Assembly: GCA_028386065.3 (NCBI GenBank)
Contig: JAKUCV010004254.1
Location: forward strand, 308,827-372,826
DNA from: Turnera subulata
Lineage: Eukaryota > Streptophyta > Magnoliopsida > Malpighiales > Passifloraceae
DNA length: 64,000 bases
Direction of reading: 5' to 3'
Shown here in pieces: positions 53,846 to 64,000 of this stretch. Position 1 is the stretch's first letter. Each line of letters begins with the position of its first letter. Under the pieces are notes generated by a model, which was given only the letters and a program-made list of their open reading frames with translations, did no database searches and was not told the origin of the DNA. A program made the translations under genes and the position numbers.

Positions 53846-55378
53846 TGTAAGTTTCCGGACATGCAAAATAGACAATCTAAAGGCAACAAATGCACAGCGG
53901 AAACCCGAAAACACATGAAGGATCCAAGTGAAGCAACTAAACCGAACAACAAAAACAAACATACCTGAAACAGTTAGGATCTTTCACCTAACTGAAGAAC
54001 CGAATCAGCTAGAGCCGGAAGGATATCCTGCTCCTCTACGGTACCCACACAAACCGTCAATCACCAGCCGGAATCGTCTCACGATCTCCGACCCCCGAGC
54101 ACTCCCGAACCATGGTGCTAGCTACGGATTTCCGGGAGCTATATGTGGTGTCTATGGTATCTCTTTCTTTCACAAAGAAGAGAGGAAGATGTGTGTGTGT
54201 TTCTTGCTCTGAAAAACTCAGAATTCAGAATACAAGTGTGAGAGAGGGAGAGCGTGATCAGATCACAAAAACACACCCAATTAGTGCATAGTTAATTAGA
54301 CAAAATGGCCAACATAGTGGCAAACATAATGGTCCACCAAAAAGACGATTATGATGGCCATTATCTTGTCTACCACTAGTGCACTAACCAATACATCACA
54401 ACACTTATTTTCGTTCAATAATTCTGTCAATCACTGAACCAAACCAGCCCAAAACGACCCTGGTCCAACCACGGTCCAACCACGGTCGAACCCTGGTCCA
54501 ACCACGGTTCAACCAGCTGCTCGAATCAACGATTCTATGTGTGTGACCCTGTAGACACTTGCAACGTTCGACAATAATTGTAAAATCTCATTTTACAATT
54601 ATAAGCAAAGAGCGGCGTCTAGCAACACATCATTGCTACCCAAACGACAAGATCAGTACTGATTCTATATGCCTCGGAACATGTCACCGTCCTTTCGTCC
54701 CATTATTAAGATTAAACCGAGACATGGAAAACTTCAATCTCGTATATGTTTAATCTTAGTTTCTTGATCCCCGAGTTAACTGTGTAAAACGAATCCTAAT
54801 GATATCACCATATCATATAATCCGAGCACGGCCATGCATTTATAGTTCAACTCTATCAAGAGGCCCATCTGATAATATACCCGTTATATGGGTCGGACGA
54901 ATCCCATCTTGATCAATCAAAAACCCACTACACATTTATCATATACCCAATGATTACCCTTAAGACCACCTAGTTACGGATGACTAGGAATAATATCAAA
55001 GTATAAGACTCATATGCTGGGAACCTTGATGATCTCAGGTCCAAGGACAATACATATAAGAACTGCTAATGACAATCATATAACGTTCCATGTAGCGTTC
55101 TTATGTGGGTCGGTCTAGTCCACAAGTTCTCTAACTTGTACCCGTAGGTAGAATTCATATCTCATATAATTCTGAACATACGCTAGTCTTAATTTATTAT
55201 TACAACCCATCCATAATAATAATCGACTAGGGACATTTTAAAAATACAAAGTTTTCTAGGGTTATAAATATGTGCAAGCAATTATCTCATAAACGATATT
55301 TATTGGAATAACCTTAATGTGTATACAAGATTACAAATAAGCATCCATTGATTGGCTTTTGGGCATATTACACTAACA
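53846..55378 (-). mobile_element. Copia family A 3' LTR (copy A4), 1,533 bp
   Basis: In plus orientation it begins TGTAAGTTTCCGGAC and ends ATTACACTAACA, the reverse complement of A1. The adjoining 'atctcccacttgc' is the purine tract in minus sense. It is the longest, apparently undeleted LTR of the family here. Confidence 0.9.
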
Positions 55379-55590
55379 ATCTCCCACTTGCACTAAAGCC
55401 AATTAGGCATGTATCTAATACCAATGGATGCGCAATGACCAACATGCTTCTGCTGCGTGAGCGGCTTAGTCAAAGGATCTGCTACATTGTTCTCAGAAGG
55501 AACTCTGCACAGTCTGACGTCGCCTCTATCTATGATCTCTCTAATAAGATGATAGCGTCGGAGTATATGTTTGGATCTCCCTCGAGCTAG
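55379..55590 (-). pseudogene. Copia A4 RNase H C-terminal remnant
   Basis: The minus strand reads 'RSKHILRRYHLIREIIDRGD', 'VRLCRVPSENNVADPLTKPL', 'HCASIGIRYMPNWL' and a stop, almost the same as the end of A1 pol. The rest of the element is missing to the right of 55590. Confidence 0.85.
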
Positions 55591-55619
55591 TTTAAACCAA
55601 TGCACAAACATAGATTCCA

Positions 55620-55866
55620 AAGTCTTTAATTAAGAAAACACGCCAGCAAACCCCACCACTTGCAATGACAAACGTCAATGCAAGAATAAACGATCCCTAG
55701 TTTCAGTTTCTATATCACAAAAAGGACAAATAGATCTTTCCAAATCATTCATATCGCAAGCAGTCAGAAAATCCTTCGGGAAGATTTGGTTTTGAAAAGC
55801 AAGCCAAAGAAAACCTTCAACTTTTGGTGGTGTCGGGGAAAAACATTCGTGAACTAGAGTTGTCAT
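55620..55866 (-). pseudogene. LINE zf-RVT fragment
   Basis: The minus-strand frame 'KVEGFLWLAFQNQIFPKDFL' and 'SICPFCDIETETRDRLFLH' carries the CxxC...H zinc-binding region found at the end of plant L1 ORF2. Confidence 0.7.
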
Positions 55867-56289
55867 GCAAAAAAAAAAACTGATTTAATTTGGCCATGAA
55901 CTATATGCGTACTCCTATCCCCTATTCATCTCCATTACCTCGACGGAGGCACAAAGCCTAAACCGAGAAAACATCAAAGTTAGACTTGTCCGGATTAGTT
56001 TGGGCAAAACTTGGATACCAGATGGAGAAGAAGTTAACTTCGCCTTACCCTGCTCCGGGGATGTAATTATTGCCATCTCCACTTGTTATTCCACAACCAA
56101 GAGTCCCATTCAACACAAAAAACATCTGCCTCCTACCCATCCCTCTGTTCGCATATCCATTAAAGAATATACATATAATTCCCAAAAATTAGAAAGCAAA
56201 ATATTTTCGGGTCTCACGTAATTATATTTTTCCACCAAGTAACTCCTAGCTAGAAACCCCTATACACCCTAGAAAGTACAAACCTCTCC
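55867..56289. other. Upstream region of the interrupted F-box gene
   Basis: No feature is recognised. Shortly before the F-box frame the text 'ctagaaaccc...ccctagaaagtac' resembles the 5' leader of the intact gene ('ccctggaaacg...', 'ccctagaaacg...'), suggesting common ancestry of the promoters. Confidence 0.35.
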
Positions 56290-56790
56290 CTGGCTGGTTG
56301 GTGGTCCAATCTTCCAAGGGACCTCATGGAGAGGATCGGGAACTGCCTCCAAAATGACTACCTCGACATTCTCCATTTTCGGGCTGTTTGCAGCTCTTAG
56401 CGGCGATATTCTTCCACTCCTCTCCCTCCCAAGATCTGATCCCTCAGTACCCTCCCTCCATTTCTCTGCGGAAAAAAATCTTACCAGTATGTACTCAAAG
56501 AGTTGGCTGTTTATTCCGCCCAACCTGCTCGTCTTTCCAACGCCACACCGTTGCTTTTGAAACAATCCCTGAATTCTACTGATGATGATGCGGTGATGAT
56601 CCTCAAACCGTTGAACTCTTCATTAGAGCTAGATATACAGCTAGATTACAACAAATATAGAGGAATGTTCTTTGACTTGCGGGACTTTAAGGTAAACGAG
56701 ATGTGGTTTGATTATTGCCTTGTACCTTGTGGTCATGATGGTTCCACAGCTGATCCACGTGAAGTTGTTGTTAGTTCAAGCCTTTGTAAT
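56290..56790 (+). pseudogene. F-box/DUF295 pseudogene, N-terminal half (split by copia C)
   Basis: It encodes 'WWSNLPRDLMERIGNCLQN' and 'YLDILHFRAVCSS', then TAG at the codon that is Trp in the intact paralogue, then 'LKELAVYSAQPARLS', 'AVMILKPLNSSLEL' and 'DFKVNEMWFDYCLVP'. The frame continues directly into 62273 after removal of the element and one GTAAT. Because nonsense and frameshift lesions also lie outside the insertion, it cannot be said which came first. Confidence 0.8.
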
Positions 56791-57483
56791 TGTTAGGAAA
56801 GAGATGGCTATGATACCACCTAGTGATGGTACTAGCCGGATCGAATACGAAATTCTTGTAGAGTGTTAACAAAGGAAATTGAGAAAAGATGGCAAAGGAA
56901 GAAAAGAGACAAAGATTTACGTGGTTCGGCTGTTGAATGCCTACATCCACGGGCAAAGACGGATCAAGTGTTTACTATAGCAAAATGGAGAAGGAAATAT
57001 ACAAATAGCTCTCTCAAAAAATCCCAAACCCCAAATACACCCAAGTATAGAACTCTTACAAACACTCTTGAAAGAAAAGCTCTATATTCTAAAAGGAGAA
57101 CTCATTTTGTTCTACCTTGATGGTGTTGTTGTTGTGTTTTTTTGTTGTGTCCTTTGGCTTGTTGGAAATGGCCTTTTATAGGCAAAGTTGGCATGTTAAC
57201 CGTAGTGTGAAACATGCAGCCACCATCTTCATCTAGAAGCCATATTGTCAAGCCTAGGAGCCATATTGTCAAGCTTAGGAGCCATATTTTCAACCTTCAA
57301 ATATTGCTGCCCATGCTTCATTTTATCTACAGAAAAATCAAGTCTAAATTTACTGCCATCGATGCTGTAAGATGATGGTGCCCAACCTTGTTGACTTGCA
57401 AAGCTTACCCAAAAATTCAAACGGTGCCCAACTTTCCTGACTTGCAAAACTTGTCAAAAAATTCAAAAGCCATAATCTTTTCA
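56791..57483 (-). mobile_element. Copia element C, 3' LTR (left), 693 bp
   Basis: In plus orientation it begins TGTTAGGAAAGAG and ends ATCTTTTCA. It equals the LTR at 61575-62267 in length; a hand comparison finds about 22 substitutions (near 3 percent). It is flanked by GTAAT (56786-56790). Confidence 0.93.
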
Positions 57484-60400
57484 ATCTCCACCTTGGCTTT
57501 GAATTAACTTATGGTAAATCTTTTATCCATCTTCTCAACTGTTGCCCTTAAGGGCAAATTCAAATACTGTGTATCCCAATTAAGTTCAAGCAATGCTTGA
57601 ACTTAGTCACCTAAAGAGGCTTCGTTAACATATCTACTGCATTATCTATAGTACCAATCTTTTTCACAATGATATCACCATGTTAAATTATATCTCGAAT
57701 AAAATGGTACCTGACATGGATATGCTTGGTCCTTTCATGAAACATTTGATCTTTCGTCAAATGTATAGCACTTTGACTGTCACATTGAACAATGCTAACA
57801 TCTTGATTGGAATTGAGTCCACCAATTAAACCTCTCAACCAAGTAGCTTCCTTTATAGCCTCTGTAAGAGCAATGTACTATGCCTCTGTTGTAGACAAAG
57901 CAACAATAGACTGTAAAGTAGCTTTCCAACTGACTACACAACCTCCAAGAGTAAATACATAACCTGAAAGTGACCTCCTTTTGTCAAGATCACCTGCGAA
58001 ATCTGAATCAACAAAACCGACAATGCCATCATAACTTCTTCCATATTCCAAACAATGATTAACTGTACCACGTAGATATCCAAGTATCCATTTCACTGCT
58101 TGCCAGTGTATTTTTCCTGGATTAGCCATGTAATGACTAACTACACTTACAACATGTGAAAAATCTGGACGTGTACAAACCATAGCATACATGATGCTTC
58201 CAACTGCACTAGAATATGGTATATGTGACATGTATTCTTCTTCTTCAACTGATTGTGGTGACAAAGCAGCAGATAATCGAAAATGAGCAGCTAGTGGTAT
58301 ACTTACTAGTTTAGCCTTTTCCATACCAAAACGTTTTAGAACTTTTTCGATTCACTTTTTTTAAGACAGGTACAATCTTCCTGCTTTACGGTCTCTAGAG
58401 ATTTCCATCCCAAGGATCTTCTTTGCTGATCCTAAGTCCTTCATTTCAAATTCACCACTCAACTGATTCTTTAACATGTTAATCTTAGATATATCTTTGG
58501 AGGCAATAAGCATGTAATCAACATAAATGAGCTAGGAAAGAAACGACCCATCATCAAGCTTCTTATGATTTACACAACTGTCATATTTACTCCTTGAATA
58601 ACCATGACTGGTCATGAAGAGATCAAAGCTTTTATACCATTGTTGAGGAGACTGCTTCAATCCATACAAAGATTTCTTCAACAAACAAACATGATCTTCT
58701 TTTTCTTCAATCACAAAGCCTTCAGGTTAACTCATGTAGATTTGCTCCTCCAATTCTCCGTGTAAAAATACTGTTTTAACATCAAGTTGCTCCAACTCCA
58801 AATTATGCATAGCCACTAAAGAGAGCAAAACACGAATAGAGTTATGTTTCACAACAGGTGGGAAACTATTTTTAAAGTCAATTCCTTCTTCCTGAGAATA
58901 CCACTTGGCCACCAATCTAGCCTTATACCTGGCATCTTCAACACCTGGAGAACCTTCTTTCTTTTTGAAAATCCATTTACAACCAACTATCCTCTTTCCT
59001 TTAGGCAGCTGTACCAACTCCCTTGTGGAGTTTTTCTGAAGAGATTACATATCTTTCTCCATAGCAATTAACCACTTTCTAGAGTCAGTACTTGAAATAG
59101 CTTCAGAATATGTGGAAGGTTCATCAGCATTAGATATCTCTTCTGCCACTGATAATGTATGAGCCACAATATCTGCATAGCCATACTTTTATGGTGGTCT
59201 AATCTGCCTCCTTTGTCTGCCTTGAGCAATGCTGTATTGCTCTGCTGGTGGAGAGTCTTCAACATTTGTGGAGTTTGAAATCTCACCAATTTGATTATGC
59301 TGAGGAACTCCACGTTGTGAGGAGACTGTGTTGTCATTCTCTAAGTCCACCTGTTTGCTTGTATCCTCCACCTTAACTGAATCACTGATAGTAGAAAACT
59401 TCTTTTTCGAATTAAACATAGCAGATTCGTCAAATGTAATATCTGTGCTAATTAATAATTTAGAGGTTTCAGGACACCAAAGTCTATAACCCTTTACTCC
59501 TGGTTGATAACCCAAAAATTTTCACTTTGTAGCTCTAGGTTCAAGCTTTCCATTATTAACATTTGCATATGCAGGACATCCAAAAATCTTCAGATTGGAA
59601 TAATCAACAGGATTGTTAGACCATACCTCCTGCGGAATTTTGCATCCAATAGCTGTGTGTGGAGAACGATTCACCAAATAGCAGGCTGTGGAAACAGCCT
59701 CTGCCTAAAAGTCTTTTGATAAACCTGCATTTGACAGCATGGATCTGGCTCTCTCCAAAAGAGTTTTATTCAGCGTTTCTGCAACGCCATTTTGTTGTGG
59801 TGTATGCCTCACTGTTTTATGCCTGATAATGCCTTCATCTTTGCAGAAATTATCAAACTCTTAAGAACAGAACTCTAAGCCATTACCAGTTCTCAGTCTT
59901 TTGATTTTTCTTCCAGTCTTCTTTTCGGTCACAATCTTCCATTGCTTGAAGTATTTAAATAATTCATCTTTGTGCTTCAAAATGAATACCCAGACTTTTC
60001 TTGAGTAATCATCAATAAAAATAAGCATATAACGAGCACCACTTTTGGAAGGAATGTTAGAGGGACCCCAAAGATCAGAGTGGATATAGTCCAAAATACC
60101 TTTAGTTGTATGGGACTCCAGTGCCAAAGCTAAGCCGTTTTTGTTTGCAGAAGACACAATGCTCACAAAATTCCAATTTTGCAGCACTTTGACTCTGCAA
60201 CAGACCTCTTCTGCTTAATATGGCCATCCCTTTTTCGCTCACACTCCCAAGACGCATATGCCATAGCTTGGTGATGTTCGAATCTGACATGGAAGTGGAA
60301 ACAGCTGCTGCACGAGTAATAGTAGAACCTTGTAGCACATAAAGATTCTTCGTCATCTTTGCCTTTATAACAACAAGAGATTCTTTGCAGACTTTGAGAA

Positions 60401-61560
60401 CTCCACCTTCAGCAGATAACTGATATCCTTAAGCATCCAGAAGGCCAAGTGAAATTAAATTTTTCTCCAAGTACGGAACATGCCGAACACCTGAGAGTGT
60501 TTCTGACCATTCCATCAAGCATCTTGATTCGAACAGTTCCTATTCCTTCTATCTTACAGGCAACATTATTGCCCATAAGAACAACTCCTTCTTTGACTTG
60601 TGCGTATGAGGAAAACCAATCTTTATTAGGACACATGTGGTAGGAACAGGCTGAATCCAAAATCCATTTATTTTGGAATTTTGCTTCGTTTGTGACGGAA
60701 ACAACAAGTTCTGTTCTTTCAAAATTTCCCTCTGCAACACTTGCCTCTGCAGACTTCTCTTGATTAGGACGTCTGTGCTCACTCTCATGTTTATTTTGTA
60801 GGTTCCAGCAATCTTTCTTGATGTGCCCCCTTCTTTCGACAATATTTGCAAGTCACATTCTTGTGCATTTTTGACTTGGATCGAGACTTGCTTTTATTAC
60901 TTGAACCCTTTTCTTTGGGTCTCCCTCTGACAAATAAACCTTCTCCAGAACTTTTATTGACTTCGCCATTGATTTGCTTGTCAATTTGTTCTTTAGAAAG
61001 TAAAGCAACTTTGACTTCATCAACCGAAATGGTTTTCCTTCCAAAGAGGAAAGTCTCCCGAAAATGCTTATAAGAGGGCGGCAGGGAGCACAACAGCATG
61101 AGAGCTTCATCTTCTTCTTAAAATTTTATTTCTAACGATTTCAAATCCATCATAATAGAATTGAATTCGTCAAGATGGGATTTAATGGATGTACCTTCTG
61201 ACATCCGCAACAAAAATAAGCGATGCTTCAAATACAACTTGTTGGTGAGGGACTTTGTCATATATAATGACTCTAGCTTGAGCCATAAACCAGCAGCAGT
61301 TCATTCTCCAAGAACTTCTTGCAGAATTTCATTGGATAAGCGCCATTGTATTGCAGTAAGTGCTTTCTCATCAATCTCCAATTTTTGTTCTTCCGTCATT
61401 GTTGCTGGCATTCCAGCAGTTCCCAATAATGCTTTGTGCAATCCTTGTTGTGTAAGGATAGCACGCATCTTCACATGCTATAAGCCAAAGCTCGTGGTAC
61501 AATCATACTTCTCAATCTCGTACTTTGTTGTCTTCTTGGACACCCACAAGAATAGTAACA
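57484..61560 (-). pseudogene. Copia element C internal region (gag-pol)
   Basis: In minus sense from the right: gag with CCHC remnant 'CKYCRKKG' near 60850; protease '[16 protein letters not shown]' (60660); integrase 'KLEFCEHC', 'DYIHSDLWGPSN', 'IFIDDYSRKVWVF'; RT 'VGCKWIFKKKEGSPGVEDAR', 'LDVKTVFLHGELEEQIYMS', 'LKKSLYGLKQSPQQWYKSF'; RNase H 'GSIMYAMVCTRPDFSHVV' and 'FAGDLDKRRSLSGYVFTLGG'. Stops and frameshifts lie at several points (about 58340, 58525, 58725, 59045, 59865, 60410), so it is no longer autonomous although all domains are recognisable. Confidence 0.88.
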
Positions 61561-61572
61561 GCTCCGCTACCA
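61561..61572 (-). promoter_or_regulatory. Primer binding site of copia C
   Basis: The reverse complement is TGGTAGCGGAGC, two bases inside the 5' LTR. Confidence 0.85.
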
Positions 61573-61574
61573 AT

Positions 61575-62267
61575 TGTTAGGAAAGAGATGGCTATGATAC
61601 CAGCTAGTGATGGTACTAGCCGGATCGAATACGAAATTCTTGTAGAGTGTTAACAAAGAAAATTGAGAAAAGATGGCAAAGGAAAAAAAGAGACAAAGAT
61701 TTATTTGGTTCGGCTATTGAATGCCTACATCCACGGGCAAAGACGGATCAAGTGTTTACTATAGCAAAATGGAGAAGGAAATATACAAATGGCTCTCTCA
61801 AAAAATTCCAAACCCCAAATACACCCAAGTATAGAACTCTCACAAACACTCTTGAAAGAAAAGCTCTATATTCTAAAAGGAGAACTCATTGTGTTCTACC
61901 TTGATGGTGTTGTTGTTGTGTTTTTTTGTTGTGTCCTTTGGCTTGTTGGAAATGGCCTTTTATAGGCAAAGTTGGCATGCTAACCATAGTGTGAAACATG
62001 CAGCCACCTTCTTTTTCTACAAGCCATATTGTCAAGCCTAGGAGCCATATTGTCAAGCTTAGGAGCCATATTTTCAACCTTCAAATATTGGTGCCCATGC
62101 TTCATTTTATCTCCAGAAAAATCAAGTCTAAATTTACTGCCATCCATGCTGTAAGATGATGGTGCCCAACCTTGTTGACTTGCAAAGCTTGCCCAAAAAT
62201 TCAAACGGTGCCCAGCTTTCCTGACTTGCAAAACTTGTCCAAAAATTCAAAAGCCATAATCTTTTCA
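61575..62267 (-). mobile_element. Copia element C, 5' LTR (right), 693 bp
   Basis: It is the partner of 56791-57483. It is followed by the second GTAAT (62268-62272). The element as a whole is 5,477 bp. Confidence 0.93.
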
Positions 62268-62272
62268 GTAAT

Positions 62273-62811
62273 ATTGGTGACGATGAAAGGTTTACGGTGA
62301 TGGTCGTGTTACCCAATTATTTTTCTTCATTGGCTGTATGGAGGATGGGAGATAAAAGTTGGGCTATTACATCTGATCTGCATTTCCTGTTTTATAGTGT
62401 TTCGTATTTCAATGACAAATTCTATGTTATCGATGATAGAAAAAATATTGCAGTGATCAACTGTGACAAGGAGTTTGTACATATAAGACAAGTTGCTCAG
62501 GAGATCAAGGGCAACGAATATAGTCGGTGTTAGGATTTAGTGGAATCTTTGTTGGATATATTTCTGGTGCACAGAGATTTGCAACAATGGGCACATAATA
62601 TTCAAAGATTTGTAGTTAAGAAGTTGGATGAGAAGGAGGGCAAATGGGTTAAGCCATCTCAGGATGAACTAAAGGGTCGCCTGCTTTTTGCAGGATATCG
62701 TTCTTCGTTTTCCCTCATGGCTAATGATTTTCCAGAGTACAAGGCCAACTGCATTTACCTTACTGATTCTCGTATCCTTTCTCACTATTCTTATTGTCGT
62801 CGTTGCGGCTA
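62273..62811 (+). pseudogene. F-box/DUF295 pseudogene, C-terminal half
   Basis: It continues 'IGDDERFTVMVVLPNYFSSL', 'LAVWRMGDKSWAITSD', 'VSYFNDKFYVIDDRKNIAVI', an in-frame TAG at 62531, 'DLVESLLDIFLVHRD', 'VKKLDEKEGKWVKPSQDELK' and 'SSFSLMANDFPEYKANCIY'. It is cut at 62811 by the start of LTR G2, so the last exon part is lost. Confidence 0.82.
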
Positions 62812-64000
62812 TGATGCACACGAAATATGCATAGTTTTAGGCATGATTTCAGGCATGATATGTGTTCATTCTTTCATGATTATATGCCTCCTATGCATAA
62901 TTCCGTCGTATTTCCTGTATTCCTATCCTTCACTGCATAATTAGTGGTTTCAGGTGAATTTCAACCAATTTGGGAGGATTTCATTGAAGAATTTGAAGAT
63001 ACAGCCTCAGCACAGTGTGAGCCTGTGACAGAACCCTTGAGGCTGTGACTGAGGCTGTTGTTCATCGAGAATTCAATTGGAGGTCTCAAACCACCCTCAA
63101 ATCACTAAATTTATACTGAATCTCATTGCCCTTACTTCGATCCAAGAAGTCCTCATGACATCTCACCATCGGCAAAAGAAGCAAGAATTAATTAAAGGAA
63201 GAATTTTAGGAGAACTGCTACAGCCTCAGCCACAACGTGAGGCTGTGCATCCTGCAGAAACCCAGAAAATGCAAAAAGAATAAAGAATGTCGCCACTTGC
63301 ACCACCTGCTCCACTAACATAAACAATCATTCTCCTGACGTTCCCAGAGCACTTTGAAGGAAAAGGAGCAACGGGCACATGACATCCAAAGGGAATCTCC
63401 TTAAAGAACAATTATCCTCTGCAAAGGGTGCCTTGGAACTCATAATCCACCAATCAACTTGCTGCCCATCATGCCTATTCTGACACACACGCTGAAGGAC
63501 AGATGAGCCAACTTGCCCAAACACCCATGCTCTCCAGCAGGTGGGAAGGAGGAAGAGAAGGGTGCTGCATCTACAAAAAGGGTGAAGAGAAGAGGAGAAA
63601 GGAGATCCTGGCATCGAGGAATCCAGAGATCATACACCCAGAAAATCACAAAAGTTCTGGAACAGAGGTTTAAACCCAGAACCTTGGGTTTTCAAGGGGG
63701 TACACGAATCTACAGGTTTTTCTGCAGAAATTGTGTCGCCCCTAACCTCCAATCTGTTCCAAAACCTATGCCCATCTTTATTTCCATTATTTTTGTAATT
63801 ATGAGCATGAACTAAACAACCCCTCTTAGGTTGAAGGGGGAAGCATGTACCCGATTTGTGTTTAATGAACTGCTCTTGTTTTAACCCCTTCCTTCTTGCT
63901 TTAGTTGTTGAGTTATTAATCCATGTCTAGGTTCTGATCAAACCAATGCATGAACTCAGGTAGCTAGGTGAAGGACCGAAAGGAGAAACCATAGTTACCA
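62812..64000 (+). mobile_element. LTR family G, copy 2 (5' part; runs off the window)
   Basis: It starts TGATGCACACGAAATATGC and follows the reverse complement of 14286-13150 to the window end, including 'ttgaagggggaagcatgtacc' and 'gttctgatcaaacc'. It has hairpins with ACAGCCTCA/TGAGGCTGT arms at 63003-63030 and 63223-63249; the latter is an exact 9-bp stem with a 9-base loop. It inserted into the F-box gene. Confidence 0.85.

Noticed and set aside
1..64000. tRNA or rRNA genes
   Set aside because: No cloverleaf-like gene with A/B boxes or rRNA sequence was noticed by eye; only tRNA-complementary primer binding sites were seen. A tRNAscan run would be decisive.

Overview
The window is nuclear DNA from a flowering plant, most likely a eudicot. 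The grounds are F-box/DUF295 and FBA-type F-box genes, an intron-containing h-type thioredoxin, fragments of SKP1, NTF2 and an STN7-like kinase, Ty1-copia and Ty3-gypsy LTR retrotransposons, L1-type LINEs, a Stowaway MITE and an inserted piece of plastid DNA. The plastid piece carries two fast-evolving, intronless clpP copies beside rpl2, so the donor plastome was rearranged. This is known from several eudicot lineages (for example Sileneae, Plantago, Campanulaceae, Geraniaceae); the species cannot be named from this sequence.

Layout. 0-6.5 kb: gypsy-type LTRs, LINE 3' ends and a fold-back MITE. 6.5-7.9 kb: the only intact F-box/DUF295 gene. 8.4-11.4 kb: LINE end, clpP/clpP/rpl2 plastid insert and an AT-rich tandem array holding a Stowaway MITE. 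11.4-14.9 kb: a 2.0-kb solo LTR placed exactly at the TATA box of an NTF2 gene fragment, between inverted repeats. 15.4-18.1 kb: copia family A fragment. 18.1-18.6 kb: broken thioredoxin. 19.2-23.7 kb: copia family B. 24.1-25.1 kb: F-box relic. 25.1-26.8 kb: small complete LTR element whose only reading frame has a DEK_C chromatin domain. 27.4-29.2 kb: LINE. 29.7-37.4 kb: STN7 exon, FBA gene, intact atypical thioredoxin h, second FBA relic and SKP1 fragment, the last split by a solo LTR and a 2-kb non-autonomous copia element. 38-39.6 kb: AT-rich repeats. 39.6-45.2 kb: gypsy-type LTR, a 38-bp minisatellite, a DUF7745-like gene and a gypsy integrase end. 45.2-52.2 kb: a chimeric copia element (family A front, family B back) with a solo LTR nested in its 5' LTR. 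52.2-53.5 kb: F-box relic. 53.8-55.6 kb: copia A 3' end. 56.3-62.8 kb: F-box pseudogene split by a complete 5.5-kb copia element. 62.8-64 kb: start of a second copy of the 2-kb LTR.

Two signals stand out. (1) Several unrelated LTR families carry family-specific arrays of short palindromes or hairpins with regular spacing. The clearest is AACATCGATGTT, present as 14 perfect copies in seven pairs (20-21 bp within pairs, 73-76 bp between pairs) in one solo LTR, and again as about 18 copies between the primer binding site and gag of a different element. (2) A complete small LTR retroelement with TSD, PBS and PPT carries a DEK_C-domain reading frame in place of gag/pol.

Few genes look functional: the F-box/DUF295 gene at 6.66-7.87 kb and the thioredoxin h at 31.5-32.0 kb. 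The rest is a layered record of insertion, solo-LTR formation and gene decay.
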